A stretch of 64,000 bases of DNA from Isoetes taiwanensis (lineage: Eukaryota > Streptophyta > Lycopodiopsida > Isoetales > Isoetaceae), in the NCBI GenBank assembly GCA_021234155.1, contig JAJEKV010000001.1:29774177-29838176 (forward strand), written 5' to 3'. The notes under the pieces were generated by a model, which had not been told where the DNA came from, ran no database searches, and worked only from the letters and a program-made list of their open reading frames with translations. The translations under genes and the position numbers were made by a program. Every line of letters begins with the position of its first letter. Positions within the stretch are counted from its first letter, which is position 1. Below are positions 45,160-57,939 of this stretch, in pieces.

Positions 45160-45650
45160 AGGCGATGATGAGATAACCTCCAAGGGGTGTTCTCTAGGCC
45201 AGTACGCACCAAGAGTGTGCATGACCGTAAGGGTCATGAGCGAGGAGCATAGCATGGTGGGCGATGATGGGATCAGCAGGGGTTCCCTAGCTTAAAACCC
45301 TTGGGGTCATGATGCACAACAGGTGTGCATGACTGAAGGAGTCATGCATGAGTAGGCACGGGATCGTGGGCGATGATGAGACCATCAGTCTGATGATCTC
45401 TATGTCACGATGCACGGCACGTGCACATGACCATAGGGGGTCATGATGAGATATGCATGATCATGCGTGATGATGGGATTGCTGGGACGTTCCCTAGCTT
45501 AAACCCCCAGGGGCATGAGGCGCTGCGAGTGTACACAATCAAGGGGATCTTGTATAATGTAACACCCTATCATGGGCGATGATAGGATCATCTTAAATGG
45601 TCCTTAAGCTTAAATCCTAAGGACCATGATTGAGTGCAAGGTAGTAGGGG
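45160..45650. repeat. Degenerate ~100-109-bp tandem repeat (5 units) in the element's 3' region
   Basis: Units start near 45163, 45258, 45367, 45465 and 45573 with (T)GGGCGATGATGGGATC or variants. Most continue with CCCTAGCTTAAA, a GGGGTCATGA stretch, GTGTGCATGACC and a second AAGGGTCATG. It lies between the chromodomain and the purine tract, so it is part of the element's 3' untranslated region. Confidence 0.75.
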
Positions 45651-46063
45651 TAACCTTGAGCTAGTAGTTCGCCTCGGGAAGGTAGTTAGGGGGGTGGTCC
45701 CCTAAAACCACAAACTTATTAACTAAACTAACGTAATATGCTACTTGTACAGGCCAGTGAAGGGGAGCATGGAGGAGGGAGCACATTATGAGAAGAGACG
45801 AGTCATAGATTTTAGACTTAACTATGAACTCCTAAAACTGTTGTGATAATGTCATGGTTATATTTGATAATAATACTCGTGAAGGCTATATAATTTTGTA
45901 TAAGTATAAATATAGCCTATATGTACGTAACAAATAACTAAGAGAAAGTGTTCGTTTAATGAAATTAAGTTCATATGCATGTTTATATGTCTGTTGTATG
46001 TGCCTTGCAGGGTTGTTACACGATTCGTTACCTTGGCGTAATGCTGAGGACAGCATTATCCTT

Positions 46064-46082
46064 GGGGGGGGGAGGGGGGGGA
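46064..46082 (+). other. Polypurine tract of the chromodomain element
   Basis: After GAGGACAGCATTATCCTT comes an uninterrupted purine run (ten G, A, eight G, A), ending directly at the LTR start. This is the usual site priming plus-strand DNA synthesis. Confidence 0.8.
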
Positions 46083-47329
46083 TACGAACGTTCCCCGAAA
46101 ATATACGCTATAAATACATATATTTCTGACTGTACAAGGCCACTTGTGTAGCCTTCTACACCATTGAGGATGGTAAAGGGGGCATGGCTAAGTTACTTAC
46201 ATAACTTAGCCAACCTTAGGCTTAGGGCCATTTCCACCTTAATCCATTGGGCACCCGCCACATGGAGAGATCCCATTGGAGCCACGCGGCAATGACATGG
46301 AACCCTAACCCTAACCCTAAGCCACTTTTCGGCTCCACCTGCCTTGAGACCCGTTCTTCGCTCAGAACTCCATTTCGATCACCGTTCATTGCAGCGTAGC
46401 TCAGTTCGACAGCCCCAAGGCAGTGCATCCATCAGAAGCAGGAGGAACCACTCGACTCACTGTCAAGTCATGGAGACCCCAAGAGTTGGAGGAAGTTCGT
46501 CCTGAACAGATATTCAGGGTACTTCATAGGTAGATCATCTGGAACCTAGGATTCCAGATGAGCTAGTATCTTCTTTTGCTAGTAGAGCCTTCCTAGAACC
46601 CCTAGCCTCGGCTTCGAACCCTAAGCAAGGAACCCTAACAAGTAGGTAGACTCATGTGTGTAGGTTAGATGTTATCTTCATTATTATCATGTTACGTTGA
46701 TGTACGTTGTTGGTTGATCTTATCTTTGCACCTCTTGTGTATTAGAAAGAGGGGTAGAGACCTAGTAGCCATTATCTAGATGATGCTCCTAGTTTAGACC
46801 CCTTAGTTCCTATTACTTGCAGCCTGTGCATAGGAACCCACTCGACTACGGGGGCTATGGAGTGACTTAGCACCATACGTGGGCTATGGGTCTGCTCTAT
46901 CTTGAGGCCCAGCCATCAGTCGACTTCCCGTACGAGTCCGAGCTGGGGTAGGATGTGGTGCCGAGAATTACGGAGGTGCAGGATCCGGAGCAGTGGCTGC
47001 TACTGTGATGCGATATTCTAAAACACCCGCTTCTGGAGGAATCTTAACTAATTATACCACGATTAGGCATTTCTACCCGATCGCTGCATGCACACGATAC
47101 GATCTTTCACTATCAGAGGTGCCCTGTGCGTTATTATCTTATGTTATGCTTCTACTGTTATAGGAGCCCATAGCAGAAGGGCACGCAAGACACCTCCGTG
47201 TCCCCTTTCCGCACCAAGGGTACCTTGGGGTGCGGGATAGACGGAGGGCCCATGATGCCGAAGGGCTGGATGGGGGATTTCTTGCGAGATGTACGACCGG
47301 GTGTCGTATATTTGGTAGGGAACGTCACA
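46083..47329 (+). mobile_element. 3' LTR of the chromodomain element
   Basis: It begins TACGAACGTTCCCCG (the TG start is probably mutated) and ends TAGGGAACGTCACA, a terminal inversion ACGTTCCC/GGGAACGT. About 1247 bp. It aligns in reverse orientation with the solo LTR at 7835-9404. It contains three CCCTAA units at 46303-46320. No target duplication can be checked because the 5' LTR is absent. Confidence 0.75.
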
Positions 47330-49984
47330 AAAGATTTCTTCAGGCCAATTCCATGTAAAGTCATAGTATCAAGTATTCTATTGTCTTGAAGTAGCAATTT
47401 GAATTGATTGTCAAAACATGAATTTGAACTATGATTTAAGCCACTTCACCCTCCGGTAATAGAGGGCAACCTCCATGCGCAGCACCTTGTTATTTTACTT
47501 TGATCATCTAGCCATCTACTCCATGCCTGTTCGCCTTGGAACCATCCATATTGTCTCACTCAAATTATCTCCACTCCATTGGGGTTAAAAACCAAGAAAG
47601 CTGGAAACTCTTCCTATCTTCTGTAAAACCCAGAAGGGTTTTCAAATTCGAAAGAGGGTTTCTGGTTCAATTTGAAAACCAGAAGGGTTTTTGCTCAAGA
47701 AAAGAAATCAAAGCAAATTTTTAGGTCGCTCTGGTCGGCAAGTAATCAATTTTATGCAATTTAATTTCTATTGTTGCTTCAGAAGAGTTTTTCCTGGAAG
47801 GTTTTCTACTCTTAGCTCTTCCTCCGGTGATGTGGCCATGGTCTAAACAAAAAGGATTTCTGAAGCAAGTAATTTGTTTCTCTGATGCCAAGTTTTTCAA
47901 CCCAAATCGATGCTGAGATAATTTGAGCATTGTGGCCATCTACAGAAGTTTTTTGGGGTGAGTTATTCTACAGAAATAGAATCTGGCATACCTCTAAACC
48001 ATTCTTATTTTTCTCGTATGAGAATCTAACCCCTGCGTTCGAATTTGTGTCAAATTTATAGAAGAGTATAATTTCTACTGCAACGAAGACCATTCTAATA
48101 TTGCGTTGATTCCTTCTAATGTAGGTCTGCTTCAACTTGCCATTTCTGCATTCTGCTGCCGCTAAGCACCTGCCGAAACAGCAAAGAATGGGTATCTTGA
48201 AGGGAAATTAAATCGAGTTAGGGCAGAGTGAGGAGGAAATAATATCTTTACTTGGGCTTCATTTTTTGATCTCTGATTCAGCAATCCAAGCTGAATCATC
48301 CTTTCTTCGTCAAACTAAGCACAAAATTTTTGTAGCCCTGTTCCAGTGCTTTTTGAAGAGCCAAACTTAATTTCTAGCTTTGTCTCATCAGTTCAAGAGG
48401 AGAAATGTCCTCCAGCTCCGTTTCATCCCCTTATGACCTAAAATTGATCTTTTGTTCTACTTACAACTGTTCTGCTATGTCGTCAATGAAAATGCTTCTT
48501 TGCTCCATTTTGTGAAATTGGAAGCCAGATTATCTTCTTATGATAATTAAATGTTTGGCAGAAATGAGTAATCTACGGTATAGCGGTATAGCCGAGGCAC
48601 ACAGCATATTCGTCTCACTTCATGGCATGATTCAGATTGTTCCGTTAGGATAATCCAATATCTCATTTTGGTTTGGCTATGTTTTTCAACCTGCTTCCCA
48701 TAATGTCTGACTTTTACTAGGTTTCCTCAGAAGATTTAACCCTCTACTTGCTCTGCTGAAGGGGCTACAGTACCAAAAGGTATGGCTTGCAGTTATGGTC
48801 ACTGTTGAATGTCGTTTGCAGTTTAGATAATTAGCAAGTGGTAGGATTCTTTGAAGTTAAATTGGATAATCTCTTTGAAATTCTAAAGATCCAAGGTAAT
48901 GCTACAGTCAAAGACATTGTCTGCTGCCTTTTGCAAGAATGGGCCAAAAATAAAGATTTGCAAAGTGGCATGCTATTGTAGTCCTTTTCGGTTGATGATG
49001 GAATCAATTCTGTGGAAATTTTGGGTAATAACTTGATACAACTCTTTTCCTCTTGTGGAAAAGGAACAATTGCAGGATTTGGCTGTTGAATTCCTCTACC
49101 CAATTTTTTTCAGGTGAGCAAGCATTTTTTCCCATAGAAAACTTATGGTAGATGTTCTTTCCATGTCCTATTTTCCATATCCTCAGCTTTTGGCATGCAA
49201 CATTATGCAATTCATTCTTTGGTTCTAGATCAGTCCTCACGTTTCTTTAATATGTGCACATGTCTAAGAAATAATTGGGGGGACTTTACATCTTATTTTA
49301 TCTTTACAGGTAAAAAGGTAGGAAGGTCACTTCTGTTTGAAGAGGCAACACTGCCATGGGTCCTTGCAAAACTTATGGATGATTCACTGTGGATATGACA
49401 ACACTTAGAGATTATTCTTTGCCACTTAGCTTGGAATAGTAAGCTCCTTAAAATCTTCTATCTATTTCATTGAGGAAGTGTGTCTATTTCATTGAGGAAG
49501 TGACAGAGCACATATCATGGTGCCCTCATGGCATAGCATTGTTTTATGCTAAAGATGCAAATAATTAATTATTTCTGATCTATCATTTCTAGCCTCAGAG
49601 GCAATTGCAAATTATCTGATTAAGGGAGAACCACTCTTCGGATCTCAAAGCGATGCTAGGTCATAAATGAGAATATTTGCGGAGAGCACTTTGCTCTAGT
49701 CCAATTTTCTCTGGAACTGAAATGTCTTTACGTAGCCTAGTGTAACAAAATTGTGCACATGTCTTGTATATTGTATCATTTTACATTCATTGGTTTTTCC
49801 ATGAGCGTTGTAAAATTTGGGAGACCCCTATATCCACATGATTAATCCAGGTGGAAAATTATCTTCTATCAAACAATCAGGTTCTCTTATATTCCTTTGC
49901 TTGTATTTTTTTTTTCTGTTCGCCCGGTTGGCATAGAGTTTTGTTTTTTCTCTAGCAGGAAGGTATCTTTTACTTTACTCATTA
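47330..49984. other. 2.65 kb without a recognised gene
   Basis: Both strands carry only short open stretches without known motifs. Small repeats are visible: ACCCAGAAGGGTTTTCAAA-like units at about 47629 and 47678, and a 22-bp duplication of TCTATTTCATTGAGGAAGTG at 49461-49502. Possible old transposon or gene debris. Confidence 0.5.
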
Positions 49985-52900
49985 GAATAGAATAGAATAG
50001 ATTTTTTAGCCTATGGGACCCAAATAAAAAGAGAGCAGCAAGCGTATTACTGACAGGATTAAAAAACCCCCGCCCCGAAGGGTTTTCGAGGGAAAAACCT
50101 TAGCAGTAATAAGTATGCTGGCATGCTGTATAATTGTATAGGACAGTTCAATACCGTCCCGGAGGACACAACTGAGTCCGTGCATCCATAACCTCCTGGA
50201 GGTATGACCCCAACAAACCCACTGACGCCATATTCAATAAGTCATGCAAAGGTTGGTCAGGCACTAGTAATCGAACATACCGCTCTCGGATATGCGCAAA
50301 TGCTGGGCAGATCTGGAGGGCATGACATTCATCCTCAATGGCGCCCTGGTGGCAACATTGGCAAAGCCTTTGTTCTCGTGCTTCCCGAGCCTAACGTCAT
50401 GTCTCAATGCGGAGGCGATGTGCACCCGTGCGAATGGAAGCTATAAGTCTGTGCTTCTTCATGGGCAACTGGGTGTACAAGTACTAGTGTGGGCCTCTCG
50501 TGAGCCTAAGATTGACTTGCTGCTGATAGTGTGCAAGCTTAACATGCGTCAGAGCATCTGCATCCCAGAGCTTGCGAAGGAAAGTAGCATCTAGGTTAAG
50601 TGCCTTGTGATCTTTCTTTGTCCTTACATGTACGCATCTATTTGTTTGTACACCCCAGCGTGAGAACCACTGAGCTTGCTTGTCCTTCCAGCAGGCTTTC
50701 AGGCATTGGGGACCCATCGCCATGGCCAAAGCAAGGTTGGGCAAACATGTATCACCCATAGCGACCACCTTCTGGAAGTAAATGATATGGCGTTCCAATG
50801 CAGCCCGTGGAAGGGGTAGAAAACCTGTCTCCTGGAGTAGGATCTGGTATGGAACTGTGGACTTTACCCCAAGGGCTCGTGCCAAGAAGGCTTTCTACAC
50901 CTGCTCGAGGTCATTCCAGGTGTTGAGGGATATCACCGGATCCCACACTTCTGCCCCATACAGAAGGACCGGCTCGACCACGACCCGAAATAAGTGTGAC
51001 TGGTGGCCCCAGGCATACAACTCTGCCTTGTGGCTGTTGTTCTGCATGGCATATAATGCTTTCCAACCCGCCGTGACCCGCAACCTGATGGCAGCATCCC
51101 AATGGGTGGTAGTAGAGAACTCGATCCCCAAGTACTTGTAGGTCGGAGCCACCTCTACATCTTGTCCCTGGTAAGTGAATGAGGGAAGCCTTGGCTGATG
51201 GGATGATGAAACTAGCAGCACCCTAGTTTTGGCCAAGTTAACTCGCATGCCAGTGAATCGGCAAAAACTGTCAAGAGCATCCAGGTGATGTTGCATGTCC
51301 TCTGGAGTATAGGCCAGGAGGTTGACATCGTCAGCATATATGAGTTGCCGGATTGTGTGATGCATGAGATGGGCGCCCGCACCTCCATGCTCAGAGAGCC
51401 AATCTTTCAGCTGGTCAATGTATAGGCCAAAGAGTGTGGGGGAGAGGGGGCAACCTTGACGCACTCCAATATTACTGATTACCAGCTGTCCAGACGATGT
51501 GATACGGCCTGAGCATGCCTCCTATAGCCTATACACTGCATTCTGCAAGTTAAGGGGGGTCCCCAGCTGCCGCAGTCTGTCCCATAACATGTACCGAGGC
51601 ACTGTGTCAAAAGCTTTTGCGAAATCCATGAAACAACAGTACAGGTTTTGTCGGTGATTCCTGCTATCCTCAATCAATGTGGGCAGAGTGAAGATATGAT
51701 CAATGGTGGAATGCCTGGGCCGAAAACCTGCCTGTGTGAGAGCTCGCACATCTGCCTCCTCTGCCCATATTGTCAGCCGCTGCTCAAGGATGCCAGCCAA
51801 CAGTTTTGCAAAGAGAGAGCTGACCATAATTGTACGATAGTTGGCCGGGCAGTGAGGGTCCCTTACCTTGTATATGGGCACAACTCTACTAGTGGTCCAT
51901 TGTGGAGGGAAGCCTTCTTGCAATGCTTTATTGAATAATGCCGTGAGGACATGCACCAGTGGAGGCCCAGCCCATTTCAGAAGTTCTGCCTGCATGCCAT
52001 CTAAATCTATTGCCTTCCCATTAGCTAGACGTTGTAGGCCCATGATGACATCCCCCTCTATGATGACCAGAGCCATGCCTATCTGTGGAGGGACTGGTAT
52101 CCGGCCCTCGAGCGGGTCGTAAAGCTGTTGCAAGTACTGTACCCATTGCTCCAAGGTGATGTTCCCTGTGGGCTGTGCAGCCTTGCTCAAGACCATTCTC
52201 CAGAATGTCTTGGGGTGCCAATCTAGGAGACCAAACATCTGTTGCTGATGCTCTGCGAGGTATCTGGCTTTCTTGTTCTTGAGGAGTGGTATTGACTGAT
52301 AGCCTGTGGGCAGGAGGTGGGATCAGTGACTTGTCGGAGTGTTCGTTTGAGCTCCCGACACTCATCATCGAACCATCTGTTGCGGGGGAAGGTGGTAGCG
52401 CCCGAGGTTCGCCGTGAACGGCCTCTCCCAAAGCATCTCTCAGCAGCTGCCAGAAGCAGGTGAGTCAGCTGAGCAGATTGCTGTTGAAGTGTGCGGAGTT
52501 GCAGCAGTCCTGCCAGGTCATGCTCAAGCAGCTGGGCATAGGTCCCTGCACGGTCGTAGTCCAGGCGTAGCTGGGGCATCTGGGATGTTGAGGCAGTAGA
52601 TGCACGGGGAGCTTGCCAATGGAGATGCACGAACAGGGGCTGGTGGTCCGAGTCCACTTCCTCGTCCCGAGTGTCTGTTCCAATGGAAAAATGAGTAACT
52701 AGGTGCAGATCCTGTTCCTCAACCAACAGATAATCCACCACACTGGAGCCGCCCCCTTGGTTCTCTTGTCTACAAGTGCAGCAGCTGAAAGATAGCCATT
52801 GTGCCAACCCATTACAAATAACCAGGTCAAAGATACTACCCAACAACAACTACTGCCTGGGATAGCGCGAAATATGGTTGTCGTCTGATATCCTTGACCA

Positions 52901-53160
52901 AGCAATCTCTGCGGGGTTCAACTGCGAGACGTCCTCTGCCAGGGGCTCAAATTTTGGGACCTGCTCGGCTCCTGTTAAAGTCGCCAAGCAACATAATCTT
53001 GCCCAACTGTTTGTGCTGCTGTATGTCATCATATAGATCGACATAGGGCTCCAATCTATCCACATCCGAATGAGTGTCACTCGGCATGTGGAAAGTAGCT
53101 GCTGCTATGAAGAGAATGCAGACATAAGAATACAAAACAAGAAGCAAAAGGCGACTCACC
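49985..53160 (-). mobile_element. LINE (non-LTR retrotransposon), 5'-truncated and broken
   Basis: Minus-strand order: AP-endonuclease pieces (IMLLGDFNRSRA near 52990; GGGSSVVDYLLVEE and the catalytic DSDHQPLFVHL near 52650), RT at 52238-50895 (NYRTIMVSSLFAKLL, GFRPRHSTIDHIFTLP, CCFMDFAKAFDTVPR, QGCPLSPTLFGLYIDQL, YADD), and a C-terminal Cys/His segment near 50350 (CQCCHQGAIEDECHALQICP). The 3' end is an ATTCT repeat tail (GAATA units at 49985-50000 on plus). Frame changes lie near 53000, 52230 and 51480, with a stop near 52850. The endonuclease N-terminus is missing, so the copy is dead. It is of the same general type as the LINE at 61640-64000; the clade is unresolved. Confidence 0.88.
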
Positions 53161-53700
53161 CAGCGAATTTTGAGTGTGCTAGAACCTGAAACACTCTATT
53201 GGCACATCATGGGAATACAAGGAAGAAGCAAAAGGCGACTCACCCAGCGAATTTTGAGTGTGCTAGGACCTGGAACACTCTATTGGCGCGCCATGGATCG
53301 TCGCAAATTTTGAGTGTGCTAGAACCTGGAACACTCTATTGGCGCGCCATGGGTCGTCTTGGTGAGAGAAGGTGGAGAAGGAGGGCTAGAGAGAGAAAGT
53401 TGAAACGAATTTTGAGTGTGCTAGAACCTGGAACACTCTATTGGCGCGCCATGGATCGTCGCGAATTTTGAGTGTGCTAGAACCTAGAACACTCTATTGG
53501 CGCGCCATGGGTCGTCTTGGTGAGAGAAGGTGGAGAAGGAGGGCCAGAGAGAGAAAGTTGAAAAGGAATGCTAGAGAGAGGGGCTAGAGAGAGAAAGTGG
53601 ACCAAGGCGCTAGAGAGAGAAGGGGCTAGAGAGAGAAAGTTGGAAAGGAAGGCTAGAGAGAGAAAGTGGAGCTAGGCGCTAGAGAGAGAGAAAGGACAAA
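53160..53700. repeat. Minisatellite (5 units) and GAGAGAGAAAG-rich tract
   Basis: The unit AATTTTGAGTGTGCTAGAAC followed by CTGGAACACTCTATTGGCGCGCCATGG starts near 53166, 53248, 53305, 53407 and 53463. Four of the five contain GGCGCGCC. Two copies carry a longer tail (GGTCGTCTTGGTGAGAGAAGG...). A preceding flank, GAAGCAAAAGGCGACTCACCCAGC, is also duplicated (53140, 53226). From 53560 the sequence is made of CTAGAGAGAGAAAG blocks. It abuts the truncated 5' end of the LINE. Confidence 0.85.
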
Positions 53701-55457
53701 GCCTATATTGCCTACAATTCATGCATATATTTTTTTTTTATAAGTTTGTGATAATGTTGTAAGCTGTTTATGTATGTTTAGTAGCGAGGTATTATTGTTT
53801 TCTAATATTGATTAGAGTCTACCTAATCATGATGCTTATTATAGATTGGAGGCTTCCGTGCAGGTTTATATAATTTGAATCATACTTGAAATGACCTACC
53901 AGCTATCAGGTTTGAAGCTATAAATCTATTTTTTATGTTATTAAAAGTGGCCATGTATGTAAACTAAACAATCCAAAAGACCTAATAGATGCGAATTCAT
54001 AAAACTGAGCTTGATTCCAAAATTATAGTGACATTTACAAGCATCTGAAACATAGAATAGAAGCCTACATCCTACAACTGCTTAGTGCGCATTGCAACAT
54101 ACGAGGACTGCGAGGACTATCATAGCAGCCTTGGTAAGCATGCCTATCATCACACACGTTGAAGAAAATTCAAAGATTATTTATTGGCATGCTATACCTT
54201 AGTATTAAGTAGAAGCTTGAAGGGTCCAAACAAAGGATTCAGAGACGAGATCCAACAAATGATTCAAAATAAATGTAGAGGTAGATAAAAAGTTCAAATT
54301 TGAATTTATGGATACCCTTCCAATTTTCCACCATATATGGAAACCCACTTGTTTATAATCATATAAAACTATGTTTACATATAACTTATGAAACTGTATT
54401 CTGAATTGTAATGCAGGTAATGCAAATGTATCTTTGTTCTATATTTTTTAATTGGAAAATTAGATCTATCATATTGAATTTTTGTCAGGCAAGGAGAATT
54501 ATATCTCATGCGCATAAAATGAATTTTTCTATCCTCTAAAAATCGTGAAATTCGGAAATCGCAAAATTTTAACACTATGACTTTAAAACATAGAATTTTA
54601 ATTAGAAACCTGGTTCGAGACAAATACCTAATTAGAAACAACAAACCCCAAAAATAAGTTCGAGACAAATACCTTGTTCCCCAAGCCGGACTCAAACGCT
54701 TTAGCCTTTATTACTGGTAGATAATACTTGTTTATTCTTTTTCTTACATCCACGGTGGCGCACAGTCATCTCGTCTTCTTCCTTTGACTGGCTTTGCCGG
54801 GACTCTTTCCAAATTTTGACATGGATCTGCTTCAGCCTGGATCGCAGGCTTGGACTACATTGATGCAAATCGAATCTGGATACTGTTAGTTACTTATAAC
54901 ATAGCATAAGAAGCCGATTTGTGACTCACACAACATATAGGTACACATCTCCTATCTTCATTATTAACTGGGCAGTTATATGGAGCCTGCTAGTGCAGGC
55001 TTCTGTAATCTAAGCGTAGTCGCTTGTTATATTATAAACTGAGTAGTTGAAAAACAGGGCGGAATTGGACATAATGGAATTGATAGTAATCTATGGAAGA
55101 GCTGCTTTGGCGGCATGATTTAGGACTTTTAGGTGAAAAGAAACATCGAGAAAGCCGTGCATCTCAAAGGAAAAAGCGAAACAATGATTATCTGTGTACA
55201 TTACAAATTATACAATACAATGTAATAGCATGGCAATTAACGAGGATGCATGATTGCTTTCTAGGTGGTCGTGTTCAGTTAAATCCGCAAGAGATATTGT
55301 CATGTGTATGCGTGGGAGACCAAATTTTCAATTGAATTAGCAAACATGGAAAGCCAAAAGAAGTATTCAGAAAATATCAGCAAACCATATAACAAATCCC
55401 ATGGGGATTAATCTATTTTGTCTGTTGTTTCATCTGTCCACTGCTACATTATCTGCA
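53701..55457. other. A/T-rich stretch without a recognised gene
   Basis: No domain is seen on either strand. A short direct repeat containing TTCGAGACAAATACCT occurs at about 54615 and 54658. It may be the 5' flank or first intron of the G-alpha gene; the first coding exon was not found. Confidence 0.45.
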
Positions 55458-57665
55458 CTCTAACAATCCTCATCAACAGTAGACAGAGTTTATGTGTGGT
55501 TAAATAGACTGGAGGTAGTGTTGAGATACCAAAGAACAGTTTGGGAATATCTGCATAGGAGTGATGATATGAAATAAGTAGATCCAGAAACTTGCTAGTT
55601 GCTAAGCTATGCAACTTCATTTATTGGACTTTAAAGAAATCTTTGCTGAGCCTTATCGACTTTGGAAGGCAGCCACTGCAGATACTCAAGCCTTAGCTAT
55701 GCCTTGAACTAAGGAATACAACTGTTGCTTGTCTTTACTAATCCATTATATGTAATTCTGCATTCAACCCAAAGTATTTCCTGGAAGCAGCTTCCTTTTG
55801 GAGTAGATTGAATTTCTCACTCAACTCATTACATAACACACTTCTAAATTATTGTGCATTTTCACCCATGAAACTGATTTTTTATGCCTTAAAAGGAAAA
55901 TGGCATGGGTAAAATTATGTTTCCATGCCTTGTCCGTTTTTCATATGACCATTACCAATATTGTACACTCAGTAATTGTATCTATATACCTGCACTTTGG
56001 AGCAGCAAATGTGAAGTTGAGGAAGAGGACATACATCTATGGAGAGATAGGCTCTGTAGCATGTTCTCAGCATTTTGAAGGCTCCTAAAACAAGTTTCTT
56101 ACTTTGTTGTCACTGTAAGATAGGGGACAATCGTATCAACAATCCTTATGAACAGTAGACAGAGTTTATGTGTGGTTAAGTAGACTTGAGGTAGTGTTGA
56201 GACACCAAAGAACAGTGGGAATATCTGGAAGGAGTGATGATATTAAAGAAGTAGATTCAGAAGCTTGCTAGTTGCAAGCTATGCAACTTCAGTTATCAGA
56301 CATTGAAGAAATCTTTGCCGAGTCGTATCAAATTTGGAAGGCAGCCACTGCAGATAAAGCATTAGCTATACCTTGAACTAAAGAACAGAACTGTTGCTTG
56401 TATTTGCTAATCCATCATATGTAATTCTGTATTCAAACGGAGCTTTCTAGTATTTCTGGAAGTAGCTCCCTTTGAAGTAGATTGAATTCCTCACTCAACT
56501 CATTACATAACACACTTCTAAGTTTGGTATTGTGCATTCTCACCCAGGAAACTGTTTTTTATGCCTTAAAAAGAAATGGCATAGGTAAATTATGGTTCCA
56601 TGCCTTGTCCGTTTTTCTGATGACCACTACCAATATCGTACACTCAGTAATTGTATCTAAAAACATGCTCTTTGGAGCAGGAAATTTGAAGTTGAGGAAG
56701 AGGACATACATCATGGACAGAGAGGCTCTGTAGCATGGTCTGAACAGTGTTTCCACCTTAAACGAGACATGATTTGCGTGTGAATTAAATTTGTCATATG
56801 CCTCTTGTTTTAATCTCAAGCTCACTAGAGGCGCAGTTTTTCCAGCATTTTTAATTTAAAGGCTATCTAAAACAACTTTCTTACTTTGTTGTCATGCGAG
56901 ATAGGGACAATCTTATCGACAATCCTTAACAGTAGACAGAGTTTTTGTGTGGTTAATGAGCCTGGAGGTAGTGTTGAGACACCAAAGAACAGTTTGGGAA
57001 TACCTGTATGGGAGTGATGATATCAAAGAAGTAGATCCAGAAGGTGGCTAGTTGCTAAGCTATGCAACTTCTTATTGAACATTAAAGAAATCTTTGCGAG
57101 TCTTATCAAATTTGGAAGGCAGCCACTGCTGATAAAGCCTTAGCTCTACCTTGAACTAAGGAGTACAACTGTTGCTTGTTTTTGTTAATCCATCATATGC
57201 AATGCTGTATACAAACCCAGCTTTCAAGTGTTTCATGGAAGCAGCTTCCTTTATAGTAGATTGAATTCCTCACTCGATTCATTATGTAACACACTTTTAA
57301 GTCTGGTATTGTGCATTCCCACCTAGGAAACTGATTATTTATGCCTTGAAAGTGGGTAAATTATGGTTCCACGCCTTGTCCGTTTTTCTGATGACCACTA
57401 CCAATATTGTACACTCAGTAATTGTATCTATATACATGCTTTTTGGAGCAGAAAATTTGAAGTTGAGGAAGAGGACATACATCAAAGGACAGAGAGGCTC
57501 TGTAGCATGGTCACCTTAAACAAGACATGATTTGCATGAAAATTATATTTTTCATATGCCTATTTTGTTAATCTTAAGCTCAGTAGAGGCACAGGTTTCT
57601 CCAGCATTTTGAATTTAAAGGCTCTCTAAAACAAGTTTCTTGCTTTGTTGTCAGTGCAGATAGGG
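55458..57665. repeat. Three-copy tandem repeat (about 670-780 bp units)
   Basis: Each unit begins ACAATCCT..A.CAGTAGACAGAG (about 55465, 56136, 56917). It then passes through GAGGTAGTGTTGAGA, GGAAGGCAGCCACTGC, ATTGAATT.CTCACTC, CTTGTCCGTTTTTC, GTACACTCAGTAATTGTATC and GAAGTTGAGGAAGAGGACATAC. The units differ by substitutions and indels, so the duplication is not recent. Units 2 and 3 carry an extra segment (GACATGATTTGC...) absent from unit 1. The array lies upstream of the first G-alpha exon I can see. Confidence 0.85.
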
Positions 57666-57939
57666 GAACCATACAACTCAGACTTGAGCTGCAGTGGACC
57701 AACTGGTCAATTTCATTATATATGTAGGAAGGTTGTTTTACAATGGGAGCTTTATGCAGCAGAGATCAACAGACTGTAGACGGGGGGGAGATTAAGGTTG
57801 TACTGTATTTTGTTTTCCGTGTTAGTACATGCTTCCTGATCTTGTTTTGTGATGATACTGCTATATGACTTAACTACAAATTTTTATGAATGTTTTTGAT
57901 ACCTACAAATCGAAGCATGATCCTAAGCAACTGTTCCAG

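Noticed and set aside
46301-46320. Interstitial telomere
   Set aside because: Only three units, of the TTAGGG type, inside an LTR.
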